From positions 1 to 22,920 of the forward strand of contig CAMWMT010000003.1 in NCBI GenBank assembly GCA_947175375.1: DNA of 22,920 nt, written 5' to 3'. Shown one piece after another: positions 7,459 to 15,125 of the stretch. The translations under genes were made by a program, and so were the position numbers. Numbering within the stretch: position 1 is the first letter of the stretch; each line of letters begins with the position of its first letter. The notes under the pieces are model-generated. The model saw only the letters and a list, made by a program, of their open reading frames with translations, did no database searches and was not told where the DNA came from. Origin of the DNA: an uncultured Clostridiaceae bacterium (lineage in GTDB: Bacteria; Bacillota; Clostridia; Lachnospirales; Lachnospiraceae).

Positions 7459-7713
7459 ATGGAGGATAAGAAGAAAAATTATCCGTCGAAGGTATCACTG
7501 ATCCTGCGGATGGTGGTGTCAGCTTATCTTTTATATCTGACATGGGGATTAAGAGATGCTCCGGCCAGTCATACAGGAACAGAACGCTTGCTGTTCATTG
7601 CCGCGATGATCGTATTTGCGGCGGTAGGAGTGATTCTGGGCGGTTTGTCTGCAAAGGCTTTTCTGAATGGAGAATATGATCAGCCGGATAATGGGAATGA
7701 TCCGGAATCCTGA
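7459..7713 (+). CDS. Small two-helix membrane protein of unknown function
   Basis: The ATG follows the araR stop without a gap, so it is translated as part of the operon. The 84-residue product has a basic N-terminus (MEDKKKNYPSK). It has two hydrophobic segments at about residues 12-30 and 45-66, the second rich in Ala, Val and Gly, and an acidic Asp/Asn-rich C-terminal tail. This predicts a hairpin membrane topology. I do not recognise a named family. Its position suggests a possible link to sugar uptake or signalling, but it could equally be an unrelated passenger. Confidence 0.75.
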   Translation: MEDKKKNYPSKVSLILRMVVSAYLLYLTWGLRDAPASHTGTERLLFIAAMIVFAAVGVILGGLSAKAFLNGEYDQPDNGNDPES

Positions 7714-7743
7714 AGCATGGGATTTGTTGCAAACGGCAGTTCA

Positions 7744-7771
7744 CGCAACGGAAGAAAAGACGCTCGTTGCG
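7744..7771 (+). repeat. Inverted repeat upstream of araA
   Basis: CGCAACG (7744-7750) and CGTTGCG (7765-7771) are perfect arms with a 14-nt spacer. They lie in the roughly 160-bp space between the small membrane protein and araA. There is no T tract, so it is not a typical terminator. It could be an mRNA-stabilising hairpin or a regulator site; this is a weak inference. Confidence 0.4.
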
Positions 7772-7874
7772 ATGACATAATAATATAGGATGTGCGATGC
7801 GGCAAAAAATATGGCTGCAAAGCAGATCTTACTTTAAAAAAAGCCGCAGCGTCAGCGGCAGAATGGAGAATATG

Positions 7875-9362
7875 ATGAAAAATTATAAGTTCTGGTTCTG
7901 TACAGGTTCTCAGGATCTGTATGGAGATGAGTGCCTGAGAAAGGTTGCAGAGCATTCTGCAAAGATCGTGGAAGGGATGAACGCAGGAGGGAAACTGCCC
8001 TTTGAGATCATCTTAAAACCGACGCTGATCAGCCAGGCATCCATCCGTAAGACCTTTAACGATGCCAATAATGATCCGGAGTGCGCAGGCGTTATTACCT
8101 GGATGCATACCTTCTCTCCGGCAAAGATGTGGATTATTGGACTGCAGGAATACAAGAAACCACTGTGCCATCTGTTGACTCAGTTCAACGAAGAGATTCC
8201 TTATGACACCATTGACATGGATTTCATGAACGAGAACCAGTCCGCGCATGGAGATCGTGAATATGGCCATATCGTAAGTCGTATGGGCATGGAGAGAAAG
8301 TTGATCTTTGGTCACTGGAATGATCCGAAAGTGCAGGAACGTCTCGGAAGTTGGATGCGCACCGCGATCGGCGTGATGGAATCTTCTCATATCCGTGTAT
8401 GCCGTGTGGGCGACAATATGAACAACGTGGCAGTTACCGAGGGTGATAAAGTAGAAGCACAGATCAAATTTGGCTGGGAGATCGATCATTATAATGTGAA
8501 TGACCTCGTGGAATATGTGGATGCAGTGCCCCAGGGTGATGTGGATGCACTGGTAGAAGAATATTACAACAAATATGAGATCCTTCTGGAGGGCAGAGAT
8601 GAGGCAGAATTCCGCAGACATGTGGCAGTACAGGCACAGATCGAGATTGGTGCGGAGAAATTCCTGAAGGATGGCGATTACCATGCCATCGTTACCCACT
8701 TCGGTATGCTGGGCGGCTTAAAACAGCTTCCGGGACTTGCGATTCAGAGACTGATGGAAAAAGGTTATGGATTCGGCGGCGAAGGTGACTGGAAGACCGC
8801 AGCGATGGTACGTCTGATGAAGATCATGACCGAAGGAATGCCGAATGCAAAGGGAACTTCCTTCATGGAAGACTATACCTATAATCTGGTTCCGGGTAAA
8901 GAAGGCATTCTTCAGGCTCATATGCTGGAAGTATGCCCGACCATTTCCGAGGGACCGATCTCCATTAAAGTACAGCCACTGACTATGGGTAACAGGGAAG
9001 ACCCAGCGCGTCTGGTATTTACTTCCAAGACTGGCCCAGCAGTAGCGACTTCTCTGGTAGACCTTGGCAACCGTTTCCGCCTGATCATAAATGCAGTGGA
9101 TTGCAAGAAGGTGGAGAAACCCATGCCGAAGCTTCCGGTGGCAACTGCATACTGGACTCCGCAGCCGAACCTGGCAGTGGGAACAGAGAGCTGGATCCTG
9201 GCTGGCGGCGCGCATCACACAGCATTCTCCTATGACCTGTCTGTTGAGCAGATGGTTGACTGGGCAGCAGCTATGGGTATTGAAAGCGCAGTGATCGATA
9301 ATGATACTACGATTCGGAATTTCAAAAATGAATTAAGATGGAATGCGATCGCATACCGGTAA
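7875..9362 (+). CDS. araA: L-arabinose isomerase
   Basis: It converts L-arabinose to L-ribulose, the first catabolic step, using Mn2+. The family start YKFWFCTGSQDLYG is clear. The metal/catalytic residues of the family are all present: Glu303 (GGEGDWKTAA), Glu332 (SFMEDYTYN), His349 (QAHMLEVCP) and a His447-His448 pair (GGAHHTAF). They correspond to E306, E333, H350 and the C-terminal His of the E. coli enzyme. The 495-residue length from ATG 7875 agrees with B. subtilis AraA (about 496). ATG 7875 is preferred because GGAG lies six bases upstream. ATG 7863, ATG 7872 and a far-upstream ATG at 7797 are in frame but add non-conserved residues. It is followed 20 bp later by araD. Confidence 0.96.
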   Translation: MKNYKFWFCTGSQDLYGDECLRKVAEHSAKIVEGMNAGGKLPFEIILKPTLISQASIRKTFNDANNDPECAGVITWMHTFSPAKMWIIGLQEYKKPLCHLLTQFNEEIPYDTIDMDFMNENQSAHGDREYGHIVSRMGMERKLIFGHWNDPKVQERLGSWMRTAIGVMESSHIRVCRVGDNMNNVAVTEGDKVEAQIKFGWEIDHYNVNDLVEYVDAVPQGDVDALVEEYYNKYEILLEGRDEAEFRRHVAVQAQIEIGAEKFLKDGDYHAIVTHFGMLGGLKQLPGLAIQRLMEKGYGFGGEGDWKTAAMVRLMKIMTEGMPNAKGTSFMEDYTYNLVPGKEGILQAHMLEVCPTISEGPISIKVQPLTMGNREDPARLVFTSKTGPAVATSLVDLGNRFRLIINAVDCKKVEKPMPKLPVATAYWTPQPNLAVGTESWILAGGAHHTAFSYDLSVEQMVDWAAAMGIESAVIDNDTTIRNFKNELRWNAIAYR

Positions 9363-9382
9363 TCATAAAGGAGCAGTAAAAG

Positions 9383-10084
9383 ATGTTGGAAGAACTGAAA
9401 CAGAAAGTATTTGAAGCGAATATGTTGCTTCCGAAGTACGGGCTTGTGACTTTTACCTGGGGCAATGTCAGTGCCATTGACCGAGAGAGCGGGCTGTTCA
9501 TCATCAAGCCAAGCGGCGTGGATTATGAGACCATGACGGCGGACGATATGGTGGTCATGGACCTGGACGGCAATAAGGTAGAGGGACATTATAAACCGTC
9601 CTCTGATACGCCGACGCACCTGGAAATCTATAAGGCATTTCCGGAGATCGGAGGAATTGTACACACCCATTCCTCTTATGCGACAAGCTGGGCGCAGGCC
9701 GGAAGGAGCATTCCCTGCTACGGGACGACGCATGCAGATTATATCTATGGGGAGATTCCCTGTGTGCGCTGTCTAACGAAGGAAGAGATCGAGGGCGCTT
9801 ATGAAGAGAATACCGGCCATCTGATCGTTAATTCGTTCCGGGAGATGGGAAAGGATGTTACGGCGGTTCCGGCAGTGCTCTGTAAGAACCATGGACCATT
9901 TGCATGGGGGAAGGATGCGCATGACGCGGTCCACAATGCTGTTGTACTGGAAGAGGTGGCAAAGATGGCATATCGCGCAGAGACCATTAATGCGCGGATC
10001 CAGCCGGCTCCTCAGGAACTGCAGGATAAGCATTACTTCAGAAAGCATGGAGCGAATGCCTATTATGGACAGGATACAAAATAG
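9383..10084 (+). CDS. araD: L-ribulose-5-phosphate 4-epimerase
   Basis: A class II aldolase-fold enzyme of 233 residues that converts L-ribulose 5-phosphate to D-xylulose 5-phosphate, feeding the pentose phosphate pathway. The zinc ligands are visible: Asp75 (SSDTPTH), His94 and His96 (VHTHSSYATSW) and His170 (CKNHGPFAWG). These are offset by one from E. coli AraD D76, H95, H97 and H171. The substrate motifs TWGNVSAID and IKPSGVDY are also intact. The ATG follows AAAGGAG. It is the last gene of the operon and is closed by a strong terminator. The kinase (AraB) that supplies its substrate is not encoded in this window. Confidence 0.96.
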   Translation: MLEELKQKVFEANMLLPKYGLVTFTWGNVSAIDRESGLFIIKPSGVDYETMTADDMVVMDLDGNKVEGHYKPSSDTPTHLEIYKAFPEIGGIVHTHSSYATSWAQAGRSIPCYGTTHADYIYGEIPCVRCLTKEEIEGAYEENTGHLIVNSFREMGKDVTAVPAVLCKNHGPFAWGKDAHDAVHNAVVLEEVAKMAYRAETINARIQPAPQELQDKHYFRKHGANAYYGQDTK

Positions 10085-10106
10085 AAAAGGTTGAAACACT
10101 GTGAAG

Positions 10107-10143
10107 ACAGGGACTGCCACGGAATGCGGCGGTCCCTGTTTTT
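10107..10143 (+). terminator. Intrinsic terminator of the ara operon
   Basis: ACAGGGACTGCC (10107-10118) pairs with GGCGGTCCCTGT (10128-10139) with one G-T pair. The stem ends in a run of five Ts (10139-10143). It lies 22 bp after araD. Confidence 0.92.
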
Positions 10144-10196
10144 GGGCTGCCTGGGTATCAGAGTTTGTGTACGGGAATATTTTCTTAAAAAAACAG

Positions 10197-10225
10197 TTGT
10201 TTTCTCTTGCTATTGCAATTATAAT
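10197..10225 (+). promoter_or_regulatory. Promoter of aspartate kinase
   Basis: TTGTTT (10197-10202), a 17-bp spacer, then TATAAT (10220-10225), about 35 bp before the start codon. The leader is too short for a lysine riboswitch. Confidence 0.65.
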
Positions 10226-10260
10226 CTATACTAGTTTTTTATAAACGAGGAGATAAAGTG

Positions 10261-11580
10261 ATGAAAAAGGTTGTCAAGTTCGGAGGAAGCTCTCTGGCGA
10301 GTGCAGAGCAATTTAGAAAGGTTGGAAAGATCATTCGGGAAGACGAGAGCCGCCGTTACGTGGTCCCGTCGGCCCCGGGTAAACGGTTTGGTGGAGATAC
10401 AAAAGTAACCGATATGCTGTATCAGTGCTATTATGCGGCAGCGAACGGAGAGGACTTTAGCGGAATGCTAAAGCAGATCAAGGCGCGATACAGTGAGATC
10501 ATCGGCGGTCTAAACCTGAAGCTTTCTCTGGATGAAGAGTTTGAGATTATTTCGAAGAATTTTGAGTGTAAAGCGGGAAGCGATTATGCAGCATCCAGAG
10601 GGGAATATCTGAATGGTATCATCATGGCAGTATATCTGGATTATCCGTTTGTGGATGCATCAGAAGTGATCCGTTTTGCCAAGGACGGAAGCTTTGACAT
10701 GGATGAGACGGATCGGATCCTCGGAGAGCGGCTGAAGGAACTTCCCAAAGCGGTCATTCCTGGATTTTACGGAGCTTATGAGGACGGAAGGATCAAGACC
10801 TTTTCCAGAGGAGGTTCCGATATTACAGGTTCTATTGTTGCAAGGGCTGCAGGGGCGGATTTGTATGAAAACTGGACCGATGTGTCCGGATTTCTTGTAG
10901 TGGACCCGGGACTGATCGAGAATCCGGAGGTGATCGATACGATCACTTATCGGGAACTTCGGGAACTGTCGTATATGGGGGCAACTGTGCTCCATGAGGA
11001 TGCAATCTTTCCGGTGCGTAAAGCAGGCATCCCGATTAATATTCGCAATACGAACCGTCCCAAGGATAACGGTACCATGATTGTATCCAGCACCTGCCAT
11101 AAGCCGGAGTTCACGATCACCGGCATTGCAGGGAAAAAGGGCTTTGTTACGATCAACATTGAGAAAGATATGATGAACTCAGAGATCGGCTTCGGGCGCA
11201 AAGTGCTGGAAGAATTTGAAAAGCAGGGGATTTCCTTTGAACATATGCCGTCTGGGATTGATACCATGAGTGTGGTGGTTCATCAGGAAGAATTTGAAGA
11301 GCACGAGCAGAAGGTGCTTGCCGGGATTCAGAGGGCAGTCTGTCCGGACTATATGGAAGTAGAAGGAGATCTGGCGCTGATTGCAGTTGTGGGACGTGCC
11401 ATGCGCGCTAACCGCGGAACAGCGGGCAGGATCTTCTCCGCACTGGCACACGCCAATATCAATGTGAAGATGATCGATCAGGGCTCCAGCGAGTGGAATA
11501 TCATTGTAGGGGTCCGGAATGACGATTTTGAGAAGGCGATTAAGGCGATCTATGACATCTTTATTACGACACAGTTGTAG
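10261..11580 (+). CDS. lysC: Aspartate kinase, monofunctional
   Basis: It phosphorylates L-aspartate, the committed step toward lysine, threonine, methionine and diaminopimelate. The N-terminus has the signature KFGGSSLA (residues 6-13). The kinase domain continues through VVPSAPGKRFGGDTKVTD, SRGEYLNG and FSRGGSDITGS. The C-terminal part from about residue 285 forms two ACT domains (for example ALIAVVGRAM and NINVKMIDQGSSEWNIIVGV) that typically bind a feedback amino acid. The 439-residue length suits a monofunctional enzyme. ATG 10261 is chosen over GTG 10258 because GAGGAG lies eight bases upstream. No other lysine or threonine genes are adjacent, so the feedback ligand cannot be inferred. 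Confidence 0.94.
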   Translation: MKKVVKFGGSSLASAEQFRKVGKIIREDESRRYVVPSAPGKRFGGDTKVTDMLYQCYYAAANGEDFSGMLKQIKARYSEIIGGLNLKLSLDEEFEIISKNFECKAGSDYAASRGEYLNGIIMAVYLDYPFVDASEVIRFAKDGSFDMDETDRILGERLKELPKAVIPGFYGAYEDGRIKTFSRGGSDITGSIVARAAGADLYENWTDVSGFLVVDPGLIENPEVIDTITYRELRELSYMGATVLHEDAIFPVRKAGIPINIRNTNRPKDNGTMIVSSTCHKPEFTITGIAGKKGFVTINIEKDMMNSEIGFGRKVLEEFEKQGISFEHMPSGIDTMSVVVHQEEFEEHEQKVLAGIQRAVCPDYMEVEGDLALIAVVGRAMRANRGTAGRIFSALAHANINVKMIDQGSSEWNIIVGVRNDDFEKAIKAIYDIFITTQL

Positions 11581-11586
11581 AATATA

Positions 11587-11606
11587 AAGAATTTCTTTTA
11601 ATTCTT
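11587..11606 (+). terminator. Weak AT-rich hairpin after lysC
   Basis: AAGAATT (11587-11593) pairs with AATTCTT (11600-11606) around a six-base loop. The next bases are CTGTTAATC, without a proper T run. It is a possible inefficient terminator. Confidence 0.35.
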
Positions 11607-11641
11607 CTGTTAATCTGAAGAATCCTTAAATTTCTGTGAAT

Positions 11642-11679
11642 TTCCGCAGTTTCGGGAAAAACTGTGATATACTGCGGAA
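11642..11679 (+). promoter_or_regulatory. Extended -10 promoter flanked by a 9-bp dyad
   Basis: TGATATACT (11665-11673) is an extended -10 element with a poor -35. The perfect inverted arms TTCCGCAGT (11642-11650) and ACTGCGGAA (11671-11679) flank it, so one arm overlaps the -10 box itself. The arrangement suggests an operator controlling the alpha/beta hydrolase gene, although it could also form a hairpin in read-through mRNA. Confidence 0.55.
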
Positions 11680-11693
11680 GTACAATACAGGAA

Positions 11694-12656
11694 ATGAAGG
11701 TGAGAGAATTGGTGACGCGGGAAGAATTTTATGTGAATTCTTCAGATGGAATTCATATGATACACGGATATCGCTGGTATGATCCGGGGATAAAGATAAA
11801 AGGTGTTCTGCAGATAGTTCACGGAATGTTGGAGTATATCGACCGCTATGAGGAATTGGCGGAATACATGGCTTCTTCCGGATATTTTGTGATTGGACAC
11901 GATCATCTTGGACATGGAGGGTCAGTCAGCGATCCATCAGAACTGGGATATGCCGGGAAACATGGGGCCGTACTCTGGCTAAGGGATATAGAGCTGGTCC
12001 GCAGGATGGCGGTCTCTTATGCGCCGAAGGTTCCTTATATCCTGCTGGGACACAGCATGGGTTCTTTTCTGGTAAGGCGCTATCTGATTTATCATGGAAG
12101 CCGGATAGACGGGGCAGTGATCATGGGGACAGGGCAGCAGTCTGCAGTGCTAGTGAAGGCGGGGCTCGGATTTGCATACCTGTCCATGTTGAGAAGAGGA
12201 GGCAGAGGTCATAACAGCTTTCTGAATAATATGACATGCAGCGGATACGCAAAGCGTTATCCGGACAATGCCCATACAGGAAGCTGGATGAGCCGGGACC
12301 CTCAGGTGCTGGTATCTGCCCTTCAGGATCCGAAGATGAATTTTAAATTTACCTTGAATGCATATGAAGCATTGTTCCAGACCGTGGAAGAGGTGGTGGA
12401 TCCCAGGAGGGCGGCAAAGATGCCGATGGACCTTCCGATTCTGATTTTGTCTGGAGACGAAGACCCAGTAGGGGATAATGGAAAAGGCGTGCGCCGTTTT
12501 GAGACGATGCTGAGACAGATCGGCATGCAGTGTGTGACCTGCATCCTGTATCCAAAGAACCGGCACGAGCTGATTCATGATCTGGATAAGGAACGGGTAA
12601 TGAAGGATATTTTGGGTTGGTGCGGCCGGATAGAAAAAACACGAGGTAAAAGGTGA
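11694..12656 (+). CDS. Alpha/beta hydrolase (monoacylglycerol lipase / S33-like)
   Basis: A cytoplasmic serine hydrolase of the Hydrolase_4 group, related to monoacylglycerol lipases and lysophospholipases. Seen are the oxyanion motif QIVHGMLEYIDRY and HDHLGHGGS. The nucleophile elbow is GHSMGS with Ser121. Asp257 (SGDEDPVG) and His291 (NRHELIHD) complete the catalytic triad. There is no signal peptide. The start is uncertain: ATG 11694 has AGGA too close to it, while GTG 11700, TTG 11709 and GTG 11712 have AGGAA or AAGGTGA at better distances. All give a complete domain. It lies 13 bp before the DUF1002 gene, suggesting co-transcription. The natural ester or lipid substrate is not predictable. 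Confidence 0.88.
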   Translation: MKVRELVTREEFYVNSSDGIHMIHGYRWYDPGIKIKGVLQIVHGMLEYIDRYEELAEYMASSGYFVIGHDHLGHGGSVSDPSELGYAGKHGAVLWLRDIELVRRMAVSYAPKVPYILLGHSMGSFLVRRYLIYHGSRIDGAVIMGTGQQSAVLVKAGLGFAYLSMLRRGGRGHNSFLNNMTCSGYAKRYPDNAHTGSWMSRDPQVLVSALQDPKMNFKFTLNAYEALFQTVEEVVDPRRAAKMPMDLPILILSGDEDPVGDNGKGVRRFETMLRQIGMQCVTCILYPKNRHELIHDLDKERVMKDILGWCGRIEKTRGKR

Positions 12657-12669
12657 GGAGGAAACGGGA

Positions 12670-13545
12670 ATGAAGAGATGGTGTTCATGGATGCTGGTTC
12701 TGGTGCTTCTGGTGATACCGGCGTTTCGGGTGGATGCGGCAGGTTCTGCAGTGCTTGCTCTGGGCGCGGACCTGAATGCGTCGCAGAGGGCGACAGTACT
12801 GTCAGAGATGGGAATTACCGAAGCAGAAGCAGCCTCTTATGAGACGATCTATATTACAAATGATATGGAACATCAGTATCTGGATGAATCGTTGGGTGCT
12901 TCTGTAGTGGGAACGCATTCCCTGTCATCCGTGCTTTTAATTCCGCAGGAGAGCGGTTCCGGACTTAGCGTGGAGACGCACAATATCAATTTCTGTACGA
13001 TTGCCATGTATCGGAATGCGTTGCTGACTGCAGGCGTGCAGGACGCGAAGGTGATCGTGGCAGCGCCCAGTTCTATCAGTGGAACAGCTGCTCTGATCGG
13101 CGCAGTGAAAGCATATGAAGCCTACAGCGGAACAGCAGTCAGTGAGGATGCATTTTCCGTGGCAACAGATGAACTGGTATTGACCGGAGAACTGATGGAT
13201 GAACTGGATGCAGAGGAGATCTCAGATCTGATCGCGTATTTGAAACAGCAGATCGCAGAAAATGAACTGGATGATCCTGATAAACTGTCTGAGGTCGTAC
13301 GTCAGGCATCCGGTGAGATGGACCTGAACCTGACAGACGAACAGGTGAGCCAGATCGTGGATCTCTTATTAAAGCTGAACAAGCTGGATATCGATCCGGG
13401 AAAACTAGCAAGCCAAGCAAAGGAACTGTATGACAAACTCGATTCGCTCGGGATCGATCTGAAATCCGAGAAGGTCGGGAACTTTATCACGCGGTTTATT
13501 TCTTCTATATGGGATCTGATCCAGGGCTTTATGTCAAGGGATTAA
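12670..13545 (+). CDS. Secreted DUF1002 protein (YpuA-like)
   Basis: A 291-residue protein with a signal peptide (residues about 1-23, hydrophobic LVLVLLVIPAF, cleavage likely after VDA). The mature part matches the DUF1002 family, which includes B. subtilis YpuA. It begins with ALGADLNASQRATVLSEMGI and contains the central THNINFCTIAMYRNALLTAGVQDAKVIVAAP stretch in two blocks. The C-terminal 100 residues are charged and helical with repeated Leu-Asp patterns (for example DEQVSQIVDLLLKLNKLDID). The role of the family is not known; it is thought to act outside the membrane. A GGAGGAAACGGG Shine-Dalgarno precedes the start. No terminator is evident after it. Confidence 0.88.
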   Translation: MKRWCSWMLVLVLLVIPAFRVDAAGSAVLALGADLNASQRATVLSEMGITEAEAASYETIYITNDMEHQYLDESLGASVVGTHSLSSVLLIPQESGSGLSVETHNINFCTIAMYRNALLTAGVQDAKVIVAAPSSISGTAALIGAVKAYEAYSGTAVSEDAFSVATDELVLTGELMDELDAEEISDLIAYLKQQIAENELDDPDKLSEVVRQASGEMDLNLTDEQVSQIVDLLLKLNKLDIDPGKLASQAKELYDKLDSLGIDLKSEKVGNFITRFISSIWDLIQGFMSRD

Positions 13546-13580
13546 CAGATTTTTGCTTTTGCCCAGACAGTGTATGACCG

Positions 13581-13847
13581 TTAGTCCTCATCGATGACAT
13601 GGAACTCCAGATAGTCAAAGTCGATGTCGTCTACGAAGCTGTCCGGGCGGAAGCGTGTCTTTGCATGGCGCTTGAATTCCTGAATGTTGGAATCAAGCCA
13701 GATGGGTCTGCTCAGGTCAAAAGCACGGCAGATCTCGTCCAGTGCGCGAAATACTTTATGCGTCCGGGTGTCCTCTGTGCTGTCTGAGACAGTGATATCC
13801 CTGATTAACCGATTGTCTTTAAATATTTTCCCCCATACACGAAACAT
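13581..13847 (-). CDS. Conserved small protein of unknown function
   Basis: An 88-residue reverse-strand gene. Its reality is supported by a strong CAGGAGG Shine-Dalgarno (complement of 13854-13860) six bases before the ATG, and by a promoter with exact 17-bp spacing further upstream. The protein begins MFRVWGKIFKDNRLIRD, is rich in charged residues, and ends in an acidic Asp/Glu tail (VDDIDFDYLEFHVIDED). There is no signal peptide or membrane segment, so it is probably cytoplasmic. I do not recognise a named family. It converges on the DUF1002 gene with only a 35-bp gap. Confidence 0.78.
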   Translation of the reverse strand: MFRVWGKIFKDNRLIRDITVSDSTEDTRTHKVFRALDEICRAFDLSRPIWLDSNIQEFKRHAKTRFRPDSFVDDIDFDYLEFHVIDED

Positions 13848-13900
13848 AAGAATCCTCCTGTAAACAGATGGCGGGCTTATCCGTAAGCCTGTTACGATTC

Positions 13901-13929
13901 AGTATATCGGTTTTCGGAAGGAATGTAAA
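13901..13929 (-). promoter_or_regulatory. Promoter of the reverse-strand small gene
   Basis: Read on the minus strand, TTTACA (complement of 13924-13929), a 17-bp spacer and TATACT (complement of 13901-13906). A small perfect hairpin (GGCTTA/TAAGCC, 13874-13889) lies in the resulting leader. Confidence 0.7.
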
Positions 13930-14028
13930 GGCTGGATTTATTATAAGTAATACTTATAAATAAATGGAAACTGACAAAATATATCATATATTTCAGAGGA
14001 TTTTTTACAGAATATGCAGGACCTGGTA

Positions 14029-14037
14029 TGGTATAAT
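14029..14037 (+). promoter_or_regulatory. Extended -10 promoter of relQ
   Basis: TGGTATAAT is a perfect extended -10 (TATAAT at 14032-14037). The -35 region is weak. The leader of about 100 nt contains the dyad CTGTCA-TG-TGACAG (14063-14076), which could be an operator or a small hairpin. Confidence 0.65.
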
Positions 14038-14142
14038 GAAAAAATATACTGTGTGTCACCGGCTGTCATGTGACAGTAAAACGGCGATGGCATACAGGAG
14101 CTGAAAAAAGGGACAGATACAGGCAAGGGAGTGTAGGCAGTA

Positions 14143-14796
14143 ATGGCAGTAGAGATGACGATTCAGGAATATATTCATAAGCGTTCAGAGAAAGACAGCT
14201 TTGAGACGGCGATGTTCATCTATGAATCGGCACTGATACAGATGACAAGCCGGATTGAGGTATTGAACCGTGAACTGAGCCATGTATATCAGTATAATCC
14301 GATCGAATATGTTAAGACTCGGCTGAAAACACCGGAGAGCATTATGAAAAAACTTCGGAAAAACGGGCATAATATTACCATTGATGATATGGTGACATAT
14401 GTGAATGACATTGCGGGGATCCGTATTACCTGTTCTTTCTTCTCCGAGGTATATTTTGTGGCAGATATGCTTGCAAGACAAGATAATCTGTCGGTCATCC
14501 ATATCAAGGATTATATCGGGCATCCGAAGGAGAGTGGTTACAAGAGTTATCACATGCTTTTGTCTATTCAAGTGGCGCTGGCAGATGCAGTGATACCTAC
14601 AAAGGTAGAGGTTCAGGTGCGTACCATGGCGATGGATTTCTGGGCGAGTCTTGAACACAAGATTTATTATAAATACGAAGGAAATGCTCCGGGATACTTC
14701 GAGCGGGAACTGCAGGAGTGTGCTTCCATCATCTCTAGGCTGGATGCGAAGATGATGTCCCTAAATGAAGCTATGAAGAGAATCGACGGAGAATAA
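14143..14796 (+). CDS. relQ: RelQ-type small alarmone synthetase
   Basis: A 217-residue single-domain (p)ppGpp synthetase (RelA_SpoT family), the size of B. subtilis YjbM/RelQ (211). It would transfer pyrophosphate from ATP to GDP or GTP, releasing AMP. Visible synthetase motifs are DIAGIRITCSF, HPKESGYKSYHMLL and EVQVRTMAMDFWASLEHKIYYKY. There is no hydrolase (HD) domain and no TGS or ACT regulatory region, which separates it from full-length Rel. The C-terminal helix (ECASIISRLDAKMMSLNEAM) matches the region that forms the RelQ tetramer. An AAGGGAG sequence lies upstream at a rather long spacing, with AGG closer to the ATG. It stands as its own transcription unit, ended by a GC-rich hairpin. 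Confidence 0.93.
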   Translation: MAVEMTIQEYIHKRSEKDSFETAMFIYESALIQMTSRIEVLNRELSHVYQYNPIEYVKTRLKTPESIMKKLRKNGHNITIDDMVTYVNDIAGIRITCSFFSEVYFVADMLARQDNLSVIHIKDYIGHPKESGYKSYHMLLSIQVALADAVIPTKVEVQVRTMAMDFWASLEHKIYYKYEGNAPGYFERELQECASIISRLDAKMMSLNEAMKRIDGE

Positions 14797-14842
14797 GAGA
14801 CAGCTGCTCTGTGTCTGCAGAAACAGCTGAAAAATGAGGAGT

Positions 14843-14872
14843 GCCCCGGCAATACGGATGCCGGGGCTTATT
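14843..14872 (+). terminator. Terminator of relQ
   Basis: GCCCCGGC (14843-14850) pairs perfectly with GCCGGGGC (14860-14867) around a nine-base loop, followed by TTATT. The T tract is interrupted, but the stem is strong. Confidence 0.75.
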
Positions 14873-15065
14873 ATGAAAAAATTTATCTATATGTCTTTAT
14901 TTAACGTCACAGGTTGTTTTTGATTATGCGAACAGTATAACAGCCAAATATGTCTAAAATATGAATAAATCATTAATATATTGTGAAAGTACACAAAAAC
15001 TAAAAAAGAAAATAAAAAATTGTGTACAAATCACATAAAGGTTTTGGGCAAAGATGGCGGAATAG

Positions 15066-15094
15066 TTGTAAAAACAGACAGGAAGTGCTAAAAT
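15066..15094 (+). promoter_or_regulatory. Promoter of the CBS pyrophosphatase gene
   Basis: TTGTAA (15066-15071), 17 bp, TAAAAT (15089-15094), placing the start about 25 bp before the ATG. A second candidate lies upstream: TTGTTT (14914-14919), 16 bp, TATAAC (14936-14941). The AT-rich region between terminator and gene (14873-15125) otherwise shows no gene. It carries one TTGTGTACAA dyad at 15020-15029. Confidence 0.6.
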
Positions 15095-15125
15095 AAGGAA
15101 AGAAAAAGCGAAAAAGGAGTATGAC

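Noticed and set aside
7734..7748. Possible CcpA (cre) site TTGCAAACGGCAGTT upstream of araA
   Set aside because: It fails consensus at two or more conserved positions, including the symmetric right half.
10144..10260. Lysine riboswitch or T-box before aspartate kinase
   Set aside because: The leader after the predicted promoter is only about 30 nt, far too short for either.
15020..15029. TTGTGTACAA as an AraR-like operator before ppaC
   Set aside because: The dyad is short, in very AT-rich sequence and not linked to any sugar gene.
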